DNA of 9,204 bases from Deltaproteobacteria bacterium (GTDB lineage Bacteria > Desulfobacterota > SM23-61): positions 1-9,204 of the forward strand of contig JAPLIW010000565.1 in NCBI GenBank assembly GCA_026388915.1, given 5' to 3'. Below the pieces are notes generated by a model, which saw nothing but the letters and a program-made list of their open reading frames with translations, was not told the DNA's origin and made no database searches. Positions 1 through 5,930 of the stretch are shown here, one piece after another (positions within the stretch are counted from its first letter, which is position 1; each line of letters begins with the position of its first letter). The position numbers and the translations under genes are program-made.

Positions 1-197
1 TTCCTGGCCTTTTCTTTTGAGAAAAAATCTTTGAAAGCTGAGAGACAGGTGCTCTGGCCGATTAATCAGTGGTTATCAACAGTTCCCGGCATTTTCAATG
101 CAAAGGTGAGTCTATTTTCAACACTTTAAGCGATCGGGTCGTCAGCAATGGCCCTGCCTTTCTTTCATGGAGTTTTTCCAAGATGCATGAATCTGCT

Positions 198-316
198 GAG
201 GCTGTCGAAAAACCCCAAATTCGATCATTTTTTGATTTTCCATCGCTTGTAACTTCTTGATTTTTAATGATCCTGAAATCGCATGGAGTAACCAGGGAGC
301 CTTTTTCGACACCCTC
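198..316. repeat. MITE-like element with imperfect terminal inverted repeats
   Basis: The left arm, GAGGCTGTCGAAAAA at 198-212, matches the reverse complement of the right arm, TTTTTCGACACCCTC at 302-316, in 14 of 15 positions. The arms enclose about 89 bp of A/T-rich DNA without a gene. The arrangement resembles a miniature inverted-repeat element or the edge of a dispersed intergenic repeat. No clear target-site duplication was found, so mobility is inferred. Whether it recurs elsewhere in the genome cannot be seen from this window. Confidence 0.45.
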
Positions 317-333
317 GCTATGTTCATAGAAAA

Positions 334-374
334 TCCGGTGGCTCAAAAAGCTGCGAGATACAAACCATTTATGC
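334..374 (+). repeat. Promoter-like dispersed repeat, copy 1
   Basis: This segment aligns without gaps to 1672-1712, with about 32 of 41 positions identical by eye. The 3' 14 bases (CAAACCATTTATGC) are identical. It ends in an extended -10-like TGCTAAAAT (372-380), so it may be a promoter of a gene-free transcript running toward the terminator at 661-686. No good -35 hexamer is visible in this copy. Confidence 0.35.
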
Positions 375-560
375 TAAAATCGGGCTGACTTCTGGATTGT
401 TCGAATGGGCACGATCTATTGAATGTGAATTACCTTTTAAAACCTCAGTGATTCTCTTGTATTTTATGGATTTTCATACGCGGAAACTTTTCAATGTGTA
501 AACTCCCGAGATAAAAAGATTCTATGGATTGGTTTCCATATTAAAAAGGATTTCTGGCCA

Positions 561-593
561 CCCCCTCCCGCGATTGGAGTTTCCAAGGGGGGG
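561..593. other. C-run/G-run stem-loop
   Basis: A C-rich arm (561-569) can pair with a run of seven Gs (587-593). Inside, TTGGA (574-578) pairs with TCCAA (582-586) over a 3-base loop, leaving a small bulge on the 5' side. There is no T tract after it on the plus strand, so it is not a typical intrinsic terminator. It lies about 100-130 bp upstream of the sigma-54 promoter at 692-707, a distance at which an activator could bind, but no activator site is identified. Confidence 0.3.
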
Positions 594-660
594 AAAACCT
601 CCAAAGGAATTCTATTAATTTTGCAATCTTTTCGAATACATATTCTATGTGAGGAGGGCA

Positions 661-686
661 GCCCGTCTGAAGACGCGGGCGTTTTT
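661..686 (+). terminator. Intrinsic terminator upstream of the dnaJ-like gene
   Basis: GCCCGTCT (661-668) pairs across a 2-base loop with AGACGCGGGC (671-680), leaving one bulged C. The stem is followed by a run of five Ts at 682-686. It would end any transcript coming from 1-660 and insulate the sigma-54 promoter that begins only a few bases later. Confidence 0.7.
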
Positions 687-691
687 CATCT

Positions 692-707
692 TGGCACCGG
701 TTTTGCT
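692..707 (+). promoter_or_regulatory. Sigma-54 (RpoN) -24/-12 promoter
   Basis: TGGCAC (692-697), five bases, then TTGCT (703-707) matches the RpoN consensus TGGCAC-N5-TTGCW. The invariant GG (693-694) and GC (705-706) have the required 10-base separation. Transcription would start near 718, giving a 5' UTR of about 65 bases before the ATG at 783. Sigma-54 promoters require an enhancer-binding ATPase activator, so the downstream gene should be off unless a specific signal is present. Confidence 0.75.
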
Positions 708-782
708 CTTTGGATGATTGAAAATTGAAGGACGTAGATCGACAAAGCCAAACTCCGATTTGGCCCGAAGGAGAACAAACAA

Positions 783-1415
783 ATGAACCGGGAAGGGCTC
801 ATCGATTATTACGAAATTCTTCAACTGAGTCAGGGGGCGGATCAGGAAACCATAGAACGGGTTTACCGGTTGTTGGCCAAGCGGTATCATCCGGATAATA
901 AAAACACCGGTGATGCGCAAAAATTCGACGAACTGGTGAAGGCCTACCGAGCCCTTTCAGACCCCGAACGACGCGCTGATTATGACGCTAAATACGATGC
1001 GGGAAATTCTCATCAGTTGAACAACTATTCTCATGCGGCCCCATCGAAAGGGACGGAGGAGGATCGAAAGATTTACCAGGCGATATTATCAATGCTCTAT
1101 ACTGCCCGCAGGCGTGATGCCGGGAACGCCGGGGTCGGGACCTTTCAAATGGAAAAACTGCTGGAAGTTCCGGAGAAATATTTGGAATTTCACATCTGGT
1201 ATCTTCGAGAAAAAGGCTGGATTCAAAGGGTGGAAAACGGGGGATTTGCCATTACCGTGAGCGGTGTGGACGCAGTCATCGAAAATGATTTACCCTTGAA
1301 AAAAGACCGGCTTTTGCCGGCTGCCGATGAATTTGGCAGCGGGATTGATAATTTGCAATCCCAAGGAAAGGGGATGATGAGCAATCTGGCGGATCAAATG
1401 ATGAGTCAGGCGTAA
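783..1415 (+). CDS. DnaJ-domain protein with C-terminal winged-helix-like region
   Basis: A 210-residue protein with an N-terminal J domain at about residues 7-68: it opens DYYEIL, carries the diagnostic HPD tripeptide at 36-38 and ends near DPERRADYD. J domains stimulate the ATPase of Hsp70 (DnaK). The Gly/Phe-rich linker, zinc finger and C-terminal substrate domains of true DnaJ are absent, so this is a specialised co-chaperone rather than the housekeeping one. Residues about 94-168 look like a small winged-helix fold (a helix ending in LREKGWIQRV, then a turn and strand ENGGFAITVSG), suggesting DNA or protein binding. The tail is Met/Gln-rich and probably disordered. The ATG has a good ribosome binding site, AAGGAGA (768-774), 8 bases upstream. 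It stands alone, with a sigma-54 promoter and no co-directional partner close by. The J domain is clear; the partner and role are unknown. Confidence 0.9.
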   Translation: MNREGLIDYYEILQLSQGADQETIERVYRLLAKRYHPDNKNTGDAQKFDELVKAYRALSDPERRADYDAKYDAGNSHQLNNYSHAAPSKGTEEDRKIYQAILSMLYTARRRDAGNAGVGTFQMEKLLEVPEKYLEFHIWYLREKGWIQRVENGGFAITVSGVDAVIENDLPLKKDRLLPAADEFGSGIDNLQSQGKGMMSNLADQMMSQA

Positions 1416-1671
1416 ACTTGGGTCACCCCTTGTTAACTAGGCTGGAAGGATGATGGGATTGGGCGGCAAAAGAGATACATTGGGAAAAGAGATATTTCCC
1501 GGATGCTTCTTCAGCATGAAGCCATTTAATGTTCGAGAGGGGACCGAGCTCGTGCGGCGTGTTCTGGATCAAGGACCGATCCAAATAGGCAGTTATTTTG
1601 GAAACGGGGGCAGGAATATTAATTTTTTAGCAAGAGGTGCTGGTTTCACTATCTGCTATTTTCCTTGAGTT

Positions 1672-1712
1672 TCCGGGGACTTAAAAAGATTTGATAGGCA
1701 AACCATTTATGC
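1672..1712 (+). repeat. Promoter-like dispersed repeat, copy 2
   Basis: Ungapped counterpart of 334-374, sharing TCCGG, the AAAAAG block and the identical 14-base CAAACCATTTATGC. Limited similarity continues for a few tens of bases downstream (GGGC, then TTCT, then TT). Two diverged copies flanking the dnaJ-like gene suggest an old duplication or a dispersed intergenic element with promoter function. Confidence 0.4.
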
Positions 1713-1718
1713 AATAAT
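1691..1718 (+). promoter_or_regulatory. Possible sigma-70 promoter within repeat copy 2
   Basis: TTGATA (1691-1696) lies 16 bases upstream of AATAAT (1713-1718), which is preceded by TGC in extended -10 position. The downstream DNA has no convincing gene until 2196, so it would drive an untranslated RNA. Confidence 0.35.
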
Positions 1719-1900
1719 GTGGGCAAATTTCTCAGTTTTGATCATGCCCCGATCTCCGATATTTTTTTGTTAACCCAAATGGGGGATTTTAATACTTTGG
1801 CATCGTCATCGTCCTACCTCTAAATGAACAACCTAACAGCTTGGCCTCGAACTTCTGGGGATTTATGAAATGGATTTTCCAGAAGAATCCGATATGAAGA

Positions 1901-1938
1901 CTCCAAGAAGATTTAAAATATCCTCTGGAGCTTTTTTT
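1901..1938 (+). terminator. Probable intrinsic terminator
   Basis: CTCCAAGA (1901-1908) can pair with TCTGGAG (1924-1930), with one bulged A, and the loop contains the self-complementary ATTTAAAAT. Seven Ts follow (1932-1938). The stem is weak in G/C, so efficiency is uncertain. Confidence 0.45.
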
Positions 1939-1998
1939 CTCTGCCTTTCTTGATTTCCCCTTCTGTCACTTGGAAAATGTGTGTGTGGAAAAAATGTA

Positions 1999-2028
1999 TT
2001 GACCTCCCACCGGCTGAAATATTACAAT
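1999..2028 (+). promoter_or_regulatory. Sigma-70 promoter of the amino-sugar operon
   Basis: TTGACC (1999-2004) and TACAAT (2023-2028) each match the housekeeping consensus in five of six positions, with an 18-base spacer. The start of transcription would be near 2035, about 160 bases before the ATG at 2196. It is the best sigma-70 promoter seen ahead of the operon. Confidence 0.65.
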
Positions 2029-2034
2029 ATTTGC

Positions 2035-2185
2035 TTAAGCGGGAAACAATTTATTTTCAAGATCCGCGAACTATGGAATGGTGAAAAACAGAAGGCCATT
2101 CAACTTTAATAAGGTACTGATCATCCATCGAAGACGGCTCAGAATACTTAGGCCCCACATGAAAAATTCAGTGGGCCATTTTTTT
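2035..2185 (+). ncRNA. Structured leader RNA, candidate attenuator or riboswitch
   Basis: Between the promoter and the terminator lies about 115 bases of untranslated leader with three consecutive possible hairpins. First, GCGG plus GAAA (2039-2046) pairs with TTTC (2055-2058) and CCGC (2064-2067). Second, GAATGG (2076-2081) pairs with CCATTC (2096-2101). Third, CTGA (2117-2120) pairs with TCAG (2139-2142), extended by AAG-G-TA and TACTT around it. They are followed by the terminator at 2151-2185. No known riboswitch class, including the glmS ribozyme, was recognised. It could instead be a short independent RNA that simply ends here. Confidence 0.4.
2151..2185 (+). terminator. Intrinsic terminator directly ahead of the operon's first gene
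   Basis: GGCCCCACATGAA (2151-2163) pairs with TTCAGTGGGCC (2167-2177) around a 3-base loop, with one extra C and one extra A bulged. A run of seven Ts follows (2179-2185). The T run abuts the ribosome binding site of the next gene (GGAG, 2186-2189), so read-through or anti-termination is needed for the promoter at 1999-2028 to express the operon. Confidence 0.7.
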
Positions 2186-2195
2186 GGAGAAAAAG

Positions 2196-3467
2196 ATGGA
2201 CCTTAAGCCTGCCGCTAATAACAAAATCAAGGAACTCATCAAAAAAGGTGTGAATATTCCCAATCCCCTCAGCATCGATGTGGGCGAGGAAGTCAATATC
2301 GATCAGATCTCGGGCAAGGCTGTCAAGATCTACCCGGGATGCCGGATTTACGGGGAGAAAACGGTTATTTCCTCAGGGGTTCAGCTTGGGTATGAAGCCC
2401 CCGTGACCGTGGACAATTGCCAGCTCGGGCCTAAGGTGGAGTTGAAGGGAGGATATTTCAACAAATCCGTTTTCCTAGAGAAGGCGAGCATGGGACTCGG
2501 TGGACACGTTCGTGAGGCGTGCCTGCTGGAAGAACAGGCCAACGGCGCGCATTGTGTTGGCTTGAAACATACCATCCTGTTTCCTTTCGTGACCCTGGGG
2601 AGCCTCATCAATTTTTGTGACTGTCTGATGGCCGGGGGGACGAGCCGTAAGGACCATAGCGAAGTAGGGAGCTCCTATATTCATTTTAACTTTACTCCTG
2701 AAGGGGACAAAACCACTGCATCCCTAATCGGCGATGTTCCTCGGGGAGTCATGCTCAACAACCCTCCGATTTTCCTCGGAGGACAGGGTGGCATGGTCGG
2801 GCCTTTCCGGATGAGTTACGGCAACGTGGTGGCTGCCGGATCCGTGCTCCGTGAGGATGTAGACATGGAGAATAAACTGGTTATGAGCAAGAGCCACCCT
2901 GGCAAGGTTGTTGATCTCATCCCGCGAGCCTACCCGGGCCTTTCCCGGGTGGTCGAAAACAATGTCCTTTACATTGCAAATCTTATCGCTCTGGAGCAAT
3001 GGTATATCCATGTACGAAAAATTTTCTTCGAAAATCAGGAATTTGGTAAGCTGATTTTTGAAGGGGTACTCGAAAAGCTGCGAATGGCCAAAGAGGAGAG
3101 GATGAAACGGCTCAAGGATATGGCTTCTAAAATGCCCGTCTCGCCCGGTAAGGGGAAAGACACGACGAAGACCACCGGAGCGAAACAGGAGTTTCATGAA
3201 AAAGTCAAAGGGGTGGAAGAACGATTGGTTAGCGACGCCGGTAAGACTGTCGATGGGGAGGAACGGGACCGGTTCCTCACCGCATTTGGAAAGCACAGGG
3301 AGGAACAGGGGGGAGACTATATCGAAGTGATCCAGAGCTTACCCCGGGATGTTTCTCGGGGGGGTACGCAATGGCTCGATTCCATTGTCGATCGTATCTG
3401 TGGGCAGGTAGCAATGGTTTTGCCGGCATTGAATATATTTAAAAAATCTCGGACGAATTTTTGCTGA
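2196..3467 (+). CDS. GlmU C-domain-like left-handed beta-helix protein
   Basis: A 423-residue protein. Residues about 25-225 form an irregular hexapeptide-repeat, left-handed beta-helix region resembling the acetyltransferase half of GlmU. It includes an HFNFTPEGDKTTASLIGD stretch (163-180) that corresponds to the GlmU NYDG-to-IGD region, and AAGSVLREDV near 213-222. The N-terminal uridylyltransferase domain of GlmU is absent: no LAAGxGTRM-type nucleotide loop exists. Residues about 240-423 are mostly helical and charged, with a Lys/Thr-rich linker near 318-330. Family relatives are often labelled UDP-GlcNAc pyrophosphorylase, but the sequence shows only the helix fold, so an acyltransferase or sugar-nucleotide binding role is more defensible. 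ATG at 2196 is chosen because GGAG (2186-2189) lies 6 bases upstream; a TTG at 2184 would sit in the terminator T run. glmM follows 12 bases downstream. The fold call is fair; the substrate is unknown. Confidence 0.8.
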   Translation: MDLKPAANNKIKELIKKGVNIPNPLSIDVGEEVNIDQISGKAVKIYPGCRIYGEKTVISSGVQLGYEAPVTVDNCQLGPKVELKGGYFNKSVFLEKASMGLGGHVREACLLEEQANGAHCVGLKHTILFPFVTLGSLINFCDCLMAGGTSRKDHSEVGSSYIHFNFTPEGDKTTASLIGDVPRGVMLNNPPIFLGGQGGMVGPFRMSYGNVVAAGSVLREDVDMENKLVMSKSHPGKVVDLIPRAYPGLSRVVENNVLYIANLIALEQWYIHVRKIFFENQEFGKLIFEGVLEKLRMAKEERMKRLKDMASKMPVSPGKGKDTTKTTGAKQEFHEKVKGVEERLVSDAGKTVDGEERDRFLTAFGKHREEQGGDYIEVIQSLPRDVSRGGTQWLDSIVDRICGQVAMVLPALNIFKKSRTNFC

Positions 3468-3479
3468 GGAGGTACGTGA

Positions 3480-4829
3480 ATGGGCAAATTGTTTGGAACG
3501 GATGGGATCAGGGGAGAGGCAAATCGGTATCCTATGGACGCGCACATTGCCTTTTCGGTTGGTCAAGCGGTTACCTACTTGTTGAAGAAACCGCATCACA
3601 GTACCCGGATCATTATTGGCAAAGATACCCGCATATCGGGGTATATGCTGGAAGGTTCTCTGGAGTCCGGGATCACCTCGATGGGAGGAAATCCTTACCT
3701 GGTGGGTGTGCTTCCGACTCCGGGCATAGCCTTCGTAACCCAGAGTATGCGAGCGGATGCCGGTATCGTCATATCGGCATCGCACAATCCCTATCAGGAT
3801 AACGGGCTCAAGATTTTTTCCGGCAACGGCTTGAAACTCTCCGACGAACAGGAAGAGACGATTGAAAGCCTCATTCTGGGGAATCAACTGCCCGAAAAGG
3901 TCCCCCCAACCAGGGAGATGGGACGGGCTTACCGGTTGGAGGATGTTCATGGGCGTTACATCGTTTTCCTGAAGAATACCTTCCCCCGGGACCTCTCGAT
4001 GGAAGGGATGAAGGTCATCCTCGATACGGCGAATGGGGCCACCTACAAAATTGCCCCCGAAACGTTCTTTGAGCTGGGGGCCGAGGTGGAGGTCATCCAT
4101 AATACCCCGAATGGTCTCAATATCAATGATCACTGCGGATCCCAGCATACGCAGGACCTCAAGAAGCGGGTGGTGGAGGCGGGCGCGAACATCGGACTCG
4201 CTTTTGATGGCGACGGCGACAGGCTGATTGCGGTGGATGAGAAAGGACGAGAAATATCCGGCGATCAGGTTCTGATCATCTGTGCCCGGAAGCTCAAAGA
4301 AAAAGGGCGACTGAAGAACGATTTGCTTATAAGCACGGTGATGAGCAACCTCGGGCTCAAGGTGGCTTGCAAGAAGTACGGCATTAAACACCATGCCTCG
4401 AAAGTGGGCGATCGTTATGTACTGGAGGACATGTTTCGGTTGGGATCGGTCATCGGCGGAGAGGAAGCCGGCCATATGATTTTCCTGGAACACCACTCAA
4501 CGGGTGACGGGATTATTACCGCCATACAGCTGATCGCGGCGATGGTCGAGACCGGCAAGCCTTTGTCCGAACTTGCGAATATGATGGAAATCTACCCGCA
4601 GAAACTGATCAACGTGGATGTAAAGAGCAAACCAGAAGTTTCCTCCTTGCCGCAGGTTATGAAGATTATCCGGCAGGCGGAAGCTGAACTGGGTGATAAT
4701 GGCCGTGTTCTGGTGCGGTATTCGGGTACCCAAAACATGTGCCGGGTAATGGTGGAGGGGCCAACGCCTGAAATCACGGAGAAGTATTGCCGCCAGATTG
4801 CTGACGCCGTAAAGAGCACCATTGGATGA
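3480..4829 (+). CDS. glmM: Phosphoglucosamine mutase GlmM
   Basis: A 449-residue alpha-D-phosphohexomutase of the GlmM branch. It interconverts glucosamine-6-phosphate and glucosamine-1-phosphate in the cytoplasm, the step before UDP-GlcNAc formation. It opens GKLFGTDGIRGEAN. The phosphoserine loop is ISASHNP (98-104, Ser101), the metal loop DGDGDR (243-248; Asp243, 245, 247), the sugar-specificity loop GEEAGH (327-332) and the phosphate-binding loop RYSGTQNMCRVMVEG (413-427). In the last loop the common SGTEP is SGTQN, a variant noted separately. Length is normal for the family. The ATG has a strong site, GAGGAGG (3466-3472), 7 bases upstream and overlapping the end of the preceding gene, so the two are surely cotranscribed. 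The GlmU-like gene before it and the NagB-like gene after it fit a hexosamine-phosphate operon. Confidence 0.96.
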   Translation: MGKLFGTDGIRGEANRYPMDAHIAFSVGQAVTYLLKKPHHSTRIIIGKDTRISGYMLEGSLESGITSMGGNPYLVGVLPTPGIAFVTQSMRADAGIVISASHNPYQDNGLKIFSGNGLKLSDEQEETIESLILGNQLPEKVPPTREMGRAYRLEDVHGRYIVFLKNTFPRDLSMEGMKVILDTANGATYKIAPETFFELGAEVEVIHNTPNGLNINDHCGSQHTQDLKKRVVEAGANIGLAFDGDGDRLIAVDEKGREISGDQVLIICARKLKEKGRLKNDLLISTVMSNLGLKVACKKYGIKHHASKVGDRYVLEDMFRLGSVIGGEEAGHMIFLEHHSTGDGIITAIQLIAAMVETGKPLSELANMMEIYPQKLINVDVKSKPEVSSLPQVMKIIRQAEAELGDNGRVLVRYSGTQNMCRVMVEGPTPEITEKYCRQIADAVKSTIG

Positions 4830-4839
4830 CGTCGGAATT

Positions 4840-4887
4840 CGCTCCGGTGGGAATTCGATTCCCCAGCAAAAACCTGTTGCCGGAGCG
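4840..4887 (+). other. Nested stem-loop between glmM and the nagB-like gene
   Basis: CGCTCCGG (4840-4847) is the exact complement of CCGGAGCG (4880-4887). Inside it, GGGAAT (4849-4854) pairs with ATTCCC (4858-4863) over a 3-base loop, and CAG/CTG may close a second small hairpin, so a three-way junction is possible. There is no T run, so it is not a standard terminator. It could slow RNA decay from the 3' side of glmM or be a regulatory RNA for the next gene. Confidence 0.5.
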
Positions 4888-4936
4888 ATTGATAATTTGA
4901 TCGAATCATTACTCACAAAGAAAGGGGGGTGGACTC

Positions 4937-5893
4937 TTGCCAATTACCCTATTGGTGACGCGTGACTTCGACCACATGAGTGCGGTGGCTGCCGATGTGG
5001 TTCAGAAGAACATTGCCCGGATCCTTGCCCAAAAAAGGGAATTTGTTCTGGGACTGGCAACGGGAAGCTCACCGACCGGTCTGTACAAGCATCTGGCAAA
5101 GGCGGCAAACGAGGGAGCTTTTGACAGCGGGCGGATCAGGAGTTTCAATCTCGATGAATATGTTGGTCTCCCGGGTGAAAACCCACAACAGCGGGCCCTG
5201 CACCCGGAAAGTTACTCTTACTTTATGATTCAGGAATTTTTCGGGCTTCTCCGCAAGAAATTCATCGAGACGAGCGTGCCGTACGGGACCCTGATTGATC
5301 AGAAGCAGTTGACCAAGGAGCTCAAAGCTTATCCTGAGGACTGGCAACTGTTGGGCCAGGGCGCGGGAAGGTCCATCGCGATCAAGGCGAAGGCCGCTTC
5401 GAAGTACCTCGCTTGGATAAAAACGGCTATCCTCGACGGGTACGCACGGAAAATCCAGAGAGCGGGAGGAATGGACCTGCAAATTATCGGAGTTGGCGGA
5501 AGAGGTCATGTAGCCTTTCATGAATCGGGTATCCCTTTCCGGAATAGCAAAGTCCTACTCGTAAAACTGGATGGGAATACGATGGGCAATGCCGTTGCCG
5601 ACGGTCATTTCCAATCAAAAAAAGAAGCACCCCGGTATGCGATAAGCATGGGGGCAGAGCTCGTATACCAGGCAAGAACGGTGGTTTTGCTGGCCAGTGG
5701 GGAGCGAAAAGTCGGCCCCGTTGCTGAATCACTCCTGGGAGAGGTCACTCCGGAGGTTCCCATCTCGTACGGGCAGGTGTACGCCCAAAGGGGCGGTAAT
5801 CTTGTCTATGTGGTAGATCAGATCGCCGCCAGGGAACTGCTGGCGTGCAAAGATGTCCGGAAAAAAGAGAAGATGGAAATCAAAGTCTTGTAA
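4937..5893 (+). CDS. NagB/GlmD-family glucosamine-6-phosphate deaminase-like protein
   Basis: A 318-residue member of the NagB/6-phosphogluconolactonase superfamily. NagB interconverts glucosamine-6-phosphate with fructose-6-phosphate and ammonia. The phosphate loop is GLATGSSPTGLY (39-50), the general-base motif FNLDEYVGL (70-78; Asp73 matches Asp72 of E. coli NagB) and the ring-opening motif GVGGRGHVAFHE (185-196), keeping His191 and Glu196. Arg189 stands where E. coli has Asp141 and B. subtilis-type enzymes have Asn. It is about 50 residues longer than E. coli NagB, with extra sequence around residues 108-165. Start is TTG at 4937: a G-rich site (4924-4932) precedes it and the first beta strand (ITLLVT) begins at once; the next in-frame ATG (4976) would remove it. 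Next to glmM, it may run as a deaminase or in the aminating direction. Superfamily sure, exact reaction not. Confidence 0.85.
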   Translation: MPITLLVTRDFDHMSAVAADVVQKNIARILAQKREFVLGLATGSSPTGLYKHLAKAANEGAFDSGRIRSFNLDEYVGLPGENPQQRALHPESYSYFMIQEFFGLLRKKFIETSVPYGTLIDQKQLTKELKAYPEDWQLLGQGAGRSIAIKAKAASKYLAWIKTAILDGYARKIQRAGGMDLQIIGVGGRGHVAFHESGIPFRNSKVLLVKLDGNTMGNAVADGHFQSKKEAPRYAISMGAELVYQARTVVLLASGERKVGPVAESLLGEVTPEVPISYGQVYAQRGGNLVYVVDQIAARELLACKDVRKKEKMEIKVL

Positions 5894-5930
5894 TCGAGAC
5901 GATTCGGAGAACCTTTGCCAACCCAAGGCC

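Larger units (their letters stand above)
1..660. other. Gene-free region with repeats and hairpins
   Basis: No convincing protein-coding gene is visible here. The open frames are short, overlap on opposite strands, lack good ribosome binding sites and show no recognisable motif. The DNA is A/T-rich compared with the operon downstream. It contains an inverted-repeat element (198-316), a promoter-like 41-bp segment that recurs at 1672-1712, and a C-run/G-run hairpin (561-593); the terminator at 661-686 closes it. It could hold an untranslated RNA or decayed sequence, but nothing here proves either. Confidence 0.6.
1416..1998. other. Gene-poor intergenic region
   Basis: No supported gene. A 72-codon frame at 1450-1668 has a purine-rich site too close to its ATG and no recognisable motif. 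The region holds the second copy of the promoter-like repeat (1672-1712), a possible promoter (1691-1718) and a hairpin plus T run (1901-1938). Together these could delimit an untranslated transcript of roughly 210 bases (about 1725-1938), a weak proposal based only on the end signals. Confidence 0.5.

Noticed and set aside
69..346. Short open frames on both strands in the left region
   Set aside because: They overlap each other antisense, cover the inverted-repeat element, lack ribosome binding sites and look like chance frames.
1450..1668. 72-codon frame after the dnaJ-like gene
   Set aside because: The purine-rich site is too close to the ATG, the protein has no recognisable motif, and no neighbour supports it.
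1697..1712. Sigma-54 promoter in the second repeat copy
   Set aside because: The GG and GC dinucleotides are 12 bases apart rather than the required 10.
2035..2150. glmS ribozyme or c-di-GMP riboswitch in the operon leader
   Set aside because: The conserved core sequences of those classes are not present.
2184..2195. TTG start for the GlmU-like protein
   Set aside because: The TTG is part of the terminator T run and the ribosome site GGAG lies after it; the ATG at 2196 is correctly spaced.
3339..4496. Long antisense open frame opposite glmM
   Set aside because: It is a mirror of the strongly coding glmM frame; its protein shows no family motif.
5853..5930. Upstream start of the HTH-nucleotidyltransferase
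   Set aside because: It would overlap the nagB-like gene, has no ribosome site, and encodes a Lys/Arg/Ser stretch unlike a domain start.
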